From positions 1-5,438 of the forward strand of contig JAZNTT010000048.1 of assembly GCA_045591885.1 (NCBI GenBank): a stretch of 5,438 bases of DNA, given 5' to 3'. The position numbers and the translations under genes were made by a program. Positions 1 through 4,506 of the stretch are shown in pieces. Source of the stretch: Colimorpha_A sp045591885. GTDB lineage: Bacteria; Bacillota; Clostridia; Oscillospirales; CAG-272. The stretch's first letter is position 1. Every line of letters begins with the position of its first letter. The notes beneath the pieces were generated by a model. That model saw nothing but the letters and a program-made list of their open reading frames with translations. It did not search any database and was not told where the DNA came from.

Positions 1-157
1 AAAGGAAATAGCGAAGAACGTGATAGAGGAATGCTTTGACCGCGGAATAGATGAAAGAAGCGAGATAAAGAATTCCGTCAAGAACGCTCTTTCACGCTAC
101 ATTCTTCAAACTACGGGCAGAAAGCCGATGATATTGCCGATAATTATGGACGTATAA
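1..157 (+). CDS. Ribonuclease J, C-terminal end (5' partial)
   Basis: The open frame starting at base 2 runs in from the left edge and stops at TAA 155-157, giving 51 residues. The protein ends ...SRYILQTTGRKPMILPIIMDV. The basic R/K-rich stretch followed by P-M-I-L-P-I-I-M-(D/E)-V is, from memory, the typical extreme C-terminus of RNase J1/J2, the 5'-exonuclease/endonuclease of the metallo-beta-lactamase/beta-CASP family that matures and degrades RNA in the Bacillota cytoplasm. The preceding charged helix (KNVIEECFDRG...SEIKNSVKNALSRY) fits the small C-terminal domain that mediates dimerisation. None of the catalytic domain is in the window, so the assignment rests on this tail alone and J1 cannot be told from J2. 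Transcription probably ends in the hairpin that starts 4 bases after the stop codon. Confidence 0.72.
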   Translation, partial: KEIAKNVIEECFDRGIDERSEIKNSVKNALSRYILQTTGRKPMILPIIMDV

Positions 158-160
158 TAA

Positions 161-192
161 AAAAGAGCAAACACAACCGTGTTTGCTCTTTT
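161..192. terminator. Bidirectional intrinsic terminator
   Basis: Bases 161-174 and 179-192 form a perfect 14-bp inverted repeat around a 4-base loop (AACC, 175-178). The arm has A4 at its outer left end and T4 at its outer right end, so either transcript has a U-tract after the stem. It lies between the plus-strand RNase J-like end (stop 155-157) and the end of the convergent minus-strand DUF975 gene (stop 198-200). One hairpin therefore probably terminates both. Confidence 0.88.
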
Positions 193-197
193 AATAT

Positions 198-851
198 TCA
201 GAATTGTTCTCCGAAGGGAGGCGGAGGGGGAGGAGGCGGGGGAGGCATTGTTCCGAAGGGATCAAACCAGCCCTGACTCGATTTGAGATCGGAATAGAAG
301 TTGACCATCGTCATCTGCATATACGGCTCAAGCCATATATAAAGAAGTCCGAGCGTCGGTATTGCAAGAAGCGCCCAACCGATAAAGGAAAGGCTGAGAA
401 CAAAATATTCCCATTTTCTTCCGTTCATCATTCTCTCGGAGGTCCGAAGCGCCTCCATTGCGGGCATATTCGGATTCTCGGCGATAATGTACGGCGCCTG
501 AGAGTAGGCAAATGCCTTGATTATTCCGGGAACGATAAACAGCAGCGACCAAAGCACGGTGAAAAGCGAGGCAAGAAGCGTCACCTTAAGATACGGCCAG
601 AAATTGTTGAAGCCGTCGAAAAGGTCTTTTACTCTCGGTCGGTAGCTTGGATCTGCGGCGATTCGGAAGTGAATATAGGTAAGTCCGAGCGCCATCGCGG
701 AGGAAAGTATCAGAGATATAACAACTCCGACCGCAGGCAAGCCCGAGCCGATCGATCCAATGAACGATGCAACGACCGAAACCCAGAAAAGCGCCCCGAT
801 CTTTCCGTCTATTTGAAGCCTTGCCAAGGCTTTCATTTCTTTTCTTGTCAT
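198..851 (-). CDS. DUF975 family integral membrane protein with Pro10 C-terminal tail
   Basis: A 217-residue membrane protein of unknown function. The N-terminal MTRKEMKALARLQIDGKIGALF, the region YSQAPYIIAENPNMPAMEALRTSERMMNGRKWEYF (about 116-150), and LSFIGWALLAIPTLG..YIWLEPYMQMTMVNFYSDL (about 153-189) match the pattern I know for DUF975 proteins of Bacillota. Hydrophobic segments lie near residues 17-36, 38-62, 87-112 and 148-175, giving about four or five membrane spans with a basic N-terminus. After the conserved FYSDL end there is an extra tail of about 28 residues with ten consecutive prolines (203-212) and the ending FGEQF. The ATG at 849-851 is supported by an AAAGGAGGG ribosome binding site (856-864), with five bases between its GGAGG core and the start codon. 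The gene lies downstream of tmcAL on the same strand, 76 bp away, and appears to have its own promoter. The biochemical role is unknown. Confidence 0.85.
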   Translation of the reverse strand: MTRKEMKALARLQIDGKIGALFWVSVVASFIGSIGSGLPAVGVVISLILSSAMALGLTYIHFRIAADPSYRPRVKDLFDGFNNFWPYLKVTLLASLFTVLWSLLFIVPGIIKAFAYSQAPYIIAENPNMPAMEALRTSERMMNGRKWEYFVLSLSFIGWALLAIPTLGLLYIWLEPYMQMTMVNFYSDLKSSQGWFDPFGTMPPPPPPPPPPFGEQF

Positions 852-855
852 AACA

Positions 856-864
856 CCCTCCTTT
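856..864 (-). promoter_or_regulatory. Ribosome binding site of the DUF975 gene
   Basis: Read on the minus strand the sequence is AAAGGAGGG, with five bases between its GGAGG core (857-861) and the ATG at 849-851. This near-perfect Shine-Dalgarno match fixes the start of the membrane protein. Confidence 0.85.
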
Positions 865-879
865 GAGGTTTGTAATAAT

Positions 880-908
880 ATTATAGCACTATGATATGAA
901 AAAGTAAA
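880..908 (-). promoter_or_regulatory. Predicted sigma-A promoter for the DUF975 gene
   Basis: On the minus strand TTTACT (903-908) and a perfect TATAAT (880-885) are separated by exactly 17 bases. This places the transcription start about 20 bases before the ribosome binding site. The promoter lies in the AT-rich 76-bp gap after tmcAL. No strong terminator closes tmcAL, only a weak 7-bp A/T inverted repeat overlapping the -35 region, so read-through from tmcAL may add to expression. Confidence 0.68.
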
Positions 909-927
909 TGAATATGATGAAAACTTT

Positions 928-2055
928 TTACTCTATATACGGATTTTTCTTGAAAATCTCACTTACCGCTTCTTTTCTGCAAAGCGACATAAGCTTATCT
1001 GCGCGGAGCGAAAGCTCGAACTGCTTGCGGGTATTATAGGGCAGATTAAGCCCGTCGGCGGGTTTAGTTACAATCTCAATAGACGCAGTTTTTCTGACCT
1101 TGCTGAGATATTCTCTGCCTTTGCCGTTCGCGGCTAAAAGATTGGAAAAGAGCGGACGAGTATTGACCGTCTCGGCTTTCACGCCGAGAACGGAAGAAAG
1201 GATCGCACGCCTAATTCTTGCCGCAGTATAGCTCTTGTTTACGCAGGACGAAATAAGCCCGTCAAGGGACGAGACGTTTTCAGCGTTTGCCTTTATAAGC
1301 CCCGCAACACCGCCGTTCATTCCGTAATAAGAAGAGAGAAATTCTGCATCGGTCGTTCTTATCGTATGAAGCGCAACCGATTCATACGCGCTTATGTCAG
1401 TCGGAACGCTTTTTTCAAAAGCCGAAATTGCACTCTCCGAAAGCATCTCTGATACATCACCGCCGCCGTATATAAGCTCGCGCGAGCGAGAGGCGGAATA
1501 TCCTTCCTCGCGCTTGTAGGTGTAGGGAACTATACCGCAGTCCTCGTCCTTCAGCGCGGCAATGTACTCGACTCCGAGAATGTCGTTCGGTGTCGTCGGG
1601 AAACCGTCGCCCGAGAGGGAACGGAAAATTTCCTCGGCACTTTTTATGTGTCCGTTCTTACCGTTTTCGCGTATCGCGTTCAGATACTCTTCCGAGCGTA
1701 TAACGTCAGCGGCACGGGAAAGCTCGGAAAGGCTTCCGTTTTCGCTTCCGAAAGCGAGAATATCGATTCCGCCGAGGGCAGAAATGAGAGCAACAGCACC
1801 CTTGGAGAAATGCTCGGCAGACGACGAGCAGTAGGGGCAGGGAAGCTCAAGCACGAGATCGGAGCCGTTCTTTATCGCCGCCTCGGCGCGCAGATGCTTC
1901 GGATAAACAGAAAGCCGACCGCGCTGAACCGTGCTTCCGCTCATGACGCTGATAACCGTTGTGCCGGCACCGAAATGTTCGCGAACGAGGTCTATTTGTT
2001 TTTTATGCCCCAAATGAAAGGGATCGTATTCGCATATTATCGCTACGGTTTTCAT
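928..2055 (-). CDS. tmcAL: tRNA(Met) cytidine acetate ligase (TmcAL, YlbM/DUF795 family)
   Basis: A 375-residue protein with a HIGH-type nucleotidyltransferase N-terminus: AIICEYDPFHLGHKKQI (residues 5-21, HLGH being the HxGH nucleotide-binding motif). This is followed by VMSGSTVQRG (37-46), LRAEAAIKNGSDLVLELP (55-72), AEHFSKGAVALISALGGIDILAFGSE (80-105) and TPNDILGVEYIAAL (155-168). These are the landmark blocks of YlbM-type TmcAL, which uses acetate and ATP, via acetyl-adenylate, to form N4-acetylcytidine at wobble position 34 of elongator tRNA-Met. The later blocks SASRSR (187-192) and KSYTAARIRRAILSSVLG (274-291) correspond to the second nucleotide-binding motif and the helical C-terminal half. 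Differences from the usual sequence include DPFH for NPFH, MSGST for MSGNF, and Ser where the SxxxIR-like motif usually has Ile. It is somewhat shorter than the usual ~400 residues but looks intact. The ATG at 2053-2055 has AAAGGAG seven bases upstream. It is divergent from ackA, whose product interconverts acetate and acetyl phosphate. Confidence 0.9.
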   Translation of the reverse strand: MKTVAIICEYDPFHLGHKKQIDLVREHFGAGTTVISVMSGSTVQRGRLSVYPKHLRAEAAIKNGSDLVLELPCPYCSSSAEHFSKGAVALISALGGIDILAFGSENGSLSELSRAADVIRSEEYLNAIRENGKNGHIKSAEEIFRSLSGDGFPTTPNDILGVEYIAALKDEDCGIVPYTYKREEGYSASRSRELIYGGGDVSEMLSESAISAFEKSVPTDISAYESVALHTIRTTDAEFLSSYYGMNGGVAGLIKANAENVSSLDGLISSCVNKSYTAARIRRAILSSVLGVKAETVNTRPLFSNLLAANGKGREYLSKVRKTASIEIVTKPADGLNLPYNTRKQFELSLRADKLMSLCRKEAVSEIFKKNPYIE

Positions 2056-2062
2056 TTTTCTG

Positions 2063-2069
2063 CTCCTTT
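2063..2069 (-). promoter_or_regulatory. Ribosome binding site of tmcAL
   Basis: AAAGGAG on the minus strand, seven bases upstream of the ATG at 2053-2055. It supports the start that yields the conserved N-terminal nucleotide-binding motif immediately. Confidence 0.82.
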
Positions 2070-2093
2070 GAAGGTAATATTTCGTGAAAAGAC

Positions 2094-2122
2094 TTGTAAT
2101 TTAAGGAAAAATAGTGTATAAT
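2094..2122 (+). promoter_or_regulatory. Predicted sigma-A promoter for ackA
   Basis: TTGTAA (2094-2099) and a perfect TATAAT (2117-2122) are separated by exactly 17 bases. The implied transcription start is near 2129, leaving a leader of roughly 35 bases before the ackA ATG. No riboswitch-like structure fits into so short a leader. Confidence 0.72.
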
Positions 2123-2142
2123 CGTAATGTTAAAAATGTAAA
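2115..2142 (-). promoter_or_regulatory. Possible promoter for tmcAL overlapping the ackA promoter
   Basis: On the minus strand TTTACA (2137-2142) and TATACA (2115-2120) are separated by 16 bases. The -10 element shares bases 2117-2120 with the -10 of the ackA promoter on the other strand. If both are real, RNA polymerase could not occupy both at once. The match is weaker than for ackA and the spacing slightly short. Confidence 0.45.
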
Positions 2143-2151
2143 TTTAAATTC

Positions 2152-2156
2152 GGAGG
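2152..2156 (+). promoter_or_regulatory. Ribosome binding site of ackA
   Basis: GGAGG, nine bases upstream of the ATG at 2166-2168, in an A-rich context that should be unstructured. It fits efficient translation of a central metabolic enzyme. Confidence 0.85.
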
Positions 2157-2165
2157 AAATAAATA

Positions 2166-3374
2166 ATGAAAGTTCTTGTTGTAAATGCAGGAAGCTCATC
2201 TCTTAAGTATCAGCTTTTCGAGACCGAGAACGGCGCAGTCCTTGCAAAGGGTATATGCGAAAGAATCGGTATCGACGGTATTATCGAGCATCGTCTCGGT
2301 GAGGACGGCGAAAAGAACAAGCGCGAGCTTGATATGCCTAACCACGCAGTCGCCATGAAGATCGTAGTTGATACTCTTACAGATGCTACCCTCGGATGCC
2401 TTTCCGATATGGGTGAGATCAAGGCGGTCGGACACCGCGTTGTCCACGGCGGTCCTTACTTTTTTGAAAGCTGCCTCGTAACGGACGAGGTTATTGAGAA
2501 GCTCAAGCTCTGTAACGATTTCGCACCTCTTCACACCCCCGCACACCTTATGGGTATCGAGGGCTGTACCGAGGTAATGCCTACCGTCCCCCAGGTTCTT
2601 GTGTTCGATACCGCGTTCCATCAGACCATGCCCGATTACGCATATACCTATGCGCTCCCCAAGGACATGATCGAGAAGGATCATATCCGCCGCTACGGCG
2701 CACACGGAACCTCTCACCGCTTCGTTTCTATCGAAATGGCAAAGCTTCTTGATAAGCCCGTAGAGGAAACCAAGATCGTAACCTGCCATATCGGTAACGG
2801 CTCTTCGATTTCCGCGGTTAAGGGCGGAAAGTGCATCGACACCTCTATGGGCTTTACTCCCCTTGAAGGCGTTGAAATGGGTACCCGTTGCGGATCTATC
2901 GACCCCGCGATAGTAACCTATATTATGAAGAAGTACGGTTATACTCCCGACGAGATGTCGAACTTCATGAACAAGAAGTGCGGCTTCCTCGGTCTTTCGG
3001 GTATCTCTTCCGACTCCCGCGATGTTGAGGCGGCTATCAGAGAGGGTAACGCTCAGGCGCTCCTCTCCGCTAACGTTCTTGCATATCAGATCAAGAAGTA
3101 CATCGGCTCCTACGCCGCTGCAATGAATGGTCTTGATGCGATCGTGTTCACGGCAGGTATGGGTGAAAATAGCATCGAGCTTCGCGAAAGAGTATGTAAG
3201 GAGCTCTCCTACTTCGGCGTTGAGATCGACCTTGAGCTTAACGCAAAGACCACCCGTCAGTCCAACAACGTTGAGCTTTCGACGAAGAACTCCAAGGTCA
3301 AGGTCTACGTTCTTCCTACAAACGAAGAGCTTATGATCGCAAAGGATACCGAAGCTATCGTAAGCAAGCTTTAA
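2166..3374 (+). CDS. ackA: Acetate kinase
   Basis: A full-length 402-residue acetate kinase of the ASKHA fold. It catalyses reversible phosphoryl transfer between ATP/acetate and ADP/acetyl phosphate in the cytoplasm, normally giving ATP from acetyl phosphate during fermentation. Visible motifs in order are VLVVNAGSSSLKYQLF (3-18, containing Asn7), VGHRVVHGG (88-96, Arg91), FDTAFHQTMP (147-156, Asp148), YGAHGTSHRFV (177-187, His180), CHIGNGSSI (207-215), IDTSMGFTPLEGVEMGTRCGSIDP (224-247, Arg241), FTAGMGENS (328-336) and LPTNEELMIA (383-392). Arg91, Asp148, His180 and Arg241 fall at the same numbers as the active-site residues of the Methanosarcina thermophila enzyme, so activity is expected. 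The block APLHTPAHLMGI (120-131) differs from the common APLHNPPN/NPAN form. The ATG has a GGAGG site and a good promoter. No pta is adjacent, and the gene appears to be a single-gene transcript ending at the hairpin at 3386-3416. Confidence 0.98.
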   Translation: MKVLVVNAGSSSLKYQLFETENGAVLAKGICERIGIDGIIEHRLGEDGEKNKRELDMPNHAVAMKIVVDTLTDATLGCLSDMGEIKAVGHRVVHGGPYFFESCLVTDEVIEKLKLCNDFAPLHTPAHLMGIEGCTEVMPTVPQVLVFDTAFHQTMPDYAYTYALPKDMIEKDHIRRYGAHGTSHRFVSIEMAKLLDKPVEETKIVTCHIGNGSSISAVKGGKCIDTSMGFTPLEGVEMGTRCGSIDPAIVTYIMKKYGYTPDEMSNFMNKKCGFLGLSGISSDSRDVEAAIREGNAQALLSANVLAYQIKKYIGSYAAAMNGLDAIVFTAGMGENSIELRERVCKELSYFGVEIDLELNAKTTRQSNNVELSTKNSKVKVYVLPTNEELMIAKDTEAIVSKL

Positions 3375-3385
3375 TAGGTTTTATG

Positions 3386-3416
3386 AGTTCTCCCCAAATT
3401 GGGGAGGACTTTTTTG
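3386..3416 (+). terminator. Intrinsic terminator of ackA
   Basis: Bases 3386-3395 (AGTTCTCCCC) pair with 3401-3410 (GGGGAGGACT) as a 10-bp stem with one G-U pair and a 5-base loop (AAATT). A run of six T (3410-3415) follows. It begins 11 bases after the ackA stop codon and is a canonical rho-independent terminator. Confidence 0.92.
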
Positions 3417-3443
3417 TTTACTGAAAAAAATATTCGCTATGCC

Positions 3444-3587
3444 GTAGGGCGGGGGCTTGCTCGGAACCCCCAAAGCTCATTGCATTCGCTACGGGGAACC
3501 CCGCGCGCTCCCGCCGTTTAAAAGCCATGTAACTAAATGCTTTATTGAAGTGGAAAGGCATACGGCGGGAGCAAGCCCCCGCCCTAC
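3444..3587. repeat. GC-rich inverted-repeat (MITE/REP-like) intergenic element
   Basis: The left end 3444-3462 (GTAGGGCGGGGGCTTGCTC) is the exact reverse complement of 3569-3587. A second exact 11-base pair lies inside: 3507-3517 (GCTCCCGCCGT) against 3562-3572. The right arm is continuous from 3562 to 3587 (26 bases), while the left arm is split into two pieces by 48 extra bases. The arms flank an AT-rich core (3518-3561). There is no ORF of its own that could encode a transposase, so if mobile it would be non-autonomous. Sitting between the convergent 3' ends of ackA and yebC, it could also act as a strong RNA hairpin on transcripts from either side. Whether it is repeated elsewhere in the genome cannot be seen here. 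Confidence 0.72.
3463..3510. repeat. 48-bp apparent insertion splitting the left arm of the inverted repeat
   Basis: Removing these 48 bases joins 3444-3462 to 3511-3517 and restores a perfect 26-base match to the right arm 3562-3587. The stretch is bounded by the direct repeat GCTC (3459-3462 and 3507-3510), which looks like a 4-base target duplication. Inside it GGAACCCC occurs twice (3463-3470 and 3495-3502), and the C-run near its left end can pair with GGGG at 3493-3496. The reading as a secondary insertion is inference; it could also be a variable loop belonging to the repeat family. Confidence 0.5.
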
Positions 3588-3759
3588 AAACAAATATCTA
3601 TTTCGTTATGTTTACTCGTTCTCCTCTTTCTTCACCGTGCCGTCTTTTCTGCTGTAAGTAACGAGATATAAGTATGCGCGTGCATATCGAATAACAAATT
3701 TTTTGCCTATAAGCAAAGGAAGAGAGCTGTAACGCGTACTAAACTCTCTCCCTTCAATT
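3588..3759. other. Intergenic spacer after yebC, no supported gene
   Basis: I see no gene with a start codon and ribosome binding site here. On the minus strand one frame stays open from inside yebC to TAA at 3612-3614, and after the yebC stop it would read roughly 50 residues ending ...VTYSRKDGTVKKEENE. It has no ATG or GTG with a ribosome binding site past yebC, so I do not call it a gene. It might be the worn-down remnant of one. A small hairpin sits near the yebC end of the stretch. Confidence 0.5.
3718..3752 (-). terminator. Weak hairpin after yebC, possible terminator
   Basis: On the minus strand GGGAGAGAG (3744-3752) can pair with CTCTCTTCC (3718-3726), a 9-bp stem with one G-U pair. 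The 17-base loop itself contains GTA/TAC pairing around ACGCG. It begins 7 bases after the yebC stop codon, where a terminator is expected, but no proper T-run follows, so intrinsic termination would be inefficient. Confidence 0.35.
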
Positions 3760-4488
3760 TCATTCTTCGTTTTCCCAGTTGTGATAGACGTTCTGAACGT
3801 CGTCGTTTTCGTCGAGCTTTTCAAGAAGAAGATTCATGTTCTTGATAGCGTCCTCATCCTCGAGAGTGACGTAGTTAGACGGAATCTTGTCCTTGTCGGC
3901 AGAAACGATCTTGTAGCCCTTGCTTTCAAGATCGGCACGGATAGCGGAAAGATCCTCGGGTACAGTGTAGATCTCAAACGCTTCCTCGGAAGCAACGAAA
4001 TCCTCAGCACCTGCCTCAAGAGAATCCTCCATAAGCTTGTCCTCATCGACCTTGCCGTCGTTTTCGATAACGATAACGCCCTTGTCAGTGAAGAGGTAGC
4101 CGACGCATCCGCTTGTACCCATATTTCCGCCGTACTTGTCAAAGAAGTGACGAACCTCGGCGGCGGTACGGTTACGGTTGTCGGTCGCAGTCTCAACGAT
4201 TACGGCAACTCCGCTCGGACCGTAGCCCTCGTAGGTTATCTCCTCGTAAACTGCGGCGTCAGCGGCAGATGCCTTCTTGATCGCGCGGTCGATGTTATCG
4301 TTAGGAACGTTATTATCCTTTGCCTTTGCGATAAGATCGCGAAGACGCGAGTTAGAGTTCGGATCGGGACCGCCCTCTTTAACTGCGATTGCGATCTCCT
4401 TGCCTATCTTAGTGAACACCGAAGCTCTCTGCGCGTCGGTCTTCTCCTTTTTATGCATTATATTTTTCCATTTACTGTGTCCTGACAT
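3760..4488 (-). CDS. yebC: YebC/TACO1 family translation-associated protein
   Basis: A full-length 242-residue YebC-family protein. The N-terminus MSGHSKWKNIMHKKEKTDAQRASVFTKIGKEI (1-32) and DPNSNSRLRDLIAKAKDNNVPNDNIDRAIKKA (42-73) form the basic first domain. EEITYEGYGPSGVAVIVETATDNRNRTAAEVRHFFDKYGGNMGTSGCVGYLF (82-133) is the signature central block, and an acidic C-terminal part follows. The family was long annotated as a transcriptional regulator. Recent work on bacterial YebC proteins and mitochondrial TACO1 instead supports binding to the ribosome and relief of stalling at proline-rich stretches. The ATG at 4486-4488 has GAGG at 4498-4501, nine bases upstream, and gives the conserved MSGHSKW start. 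An out-of-frame ATG at 4491-4493 lies between. It follows argS by 18 bases and is presumably cotranscribed with it. Bacillota can carry more than one YebC paralogue, so its exact role is uncertain. Confidence 0.95.
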   Translation of the reverse strand: MSGHSKWKNIMHKKEKTDAQRASVFTKIGKEIAIAVKEGGPDPNSNSRLRDLIAKAKDNNVPNDNIDRAIKKASAADAAVYEEITYEGYGPSGVAVIVETATDNRNRTAAEVRHFFDKYGGNMGTSGCVGYLFTDKGVIVIENDGKVDEDKLMEDSLEAGAEDFVASEEAFEIYTVPEDLSAIRADLESKGYKIVSADKDKIPSNYVTLEDEDAIKNMNLLLEKLDENDDVQNVYHNWENEE

Positions 4489-4497
4489 ATCATTTAA

Positions 4498-4501
4498 CCT
4501 C
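4498..4501 (-). promoter_or_regulatory. Ribosome binding site of yebC
   Basis: GAGG on the minus strand inside the 18-base argS-yebC gap, nine bases before the ATG at 4486-4488. It is modest in strength but selects the start that gives the conserved MSGHSKW N-terminus over the out-of-frame ATG at 4491-4493. Confidence 0.65.
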
Positions 4502-4506
4502 GTATA

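Noticed and set aside
204..866. 220-codon open frame on the plus strand opposite the DUF975 gene
   Set aside because: Its translation is rich in Arg, Lys, Gly and His with no recognisable motif. It mirrors a well-supported membrane protein that has its own ribosome binding site and promoter.
1648..2121. 157-codon plus-strand frame antisense to tmcAL
   Set aside because: It overlaps the conserved nucleotide-binding half of TmcAL on the other strand and has no start signal or recognisable domain.
2141..2150. Palindrome AATTTAAATT just upstream of the ackA ribosome binding site, considered as an operator
   Set aside because: It is pure A/T in an AT-rich leader, matches no operator that I recognise, and such palindromes arise readily by chance.
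2196..2789. 197-codon open frame antisense to ackA
   Set aside because: Acetate kinase on the plus strand has all family motifs. The antisense frame is a codon-bias artefact.
3457..3657. 66-codon plus-strand frame running through the inverted-repeat element
   Set aside because: It starts inside the repeat arm, has no ribosome binding site, and its sequence is explained by the palindromic DNA.
3673..3686. Small inverted repeat TATGC-GCGT-GCATA downstream of yebC
   Set aside because: A 5-bp stem with no T-run and no conserved context is within what chance gives in a 170-base spacer.
3588..3759. Structured RNA or tRNA in the ackA-yebC gap
   Set aside because: I found no cloverleaf, no CCA-type end and no riboswitch-like core. 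The only structures are the repeat arms and short hairpins.
3781..4485. 234-codon open frame antisense to nearly all of yebC
   Set aside because: The opposite frame is an unmistakable YebC with a conserved N-terminus. The antisense product is a Val/Leu-rich shadow caused by codon composition and has no ribosome binding site that I can see.
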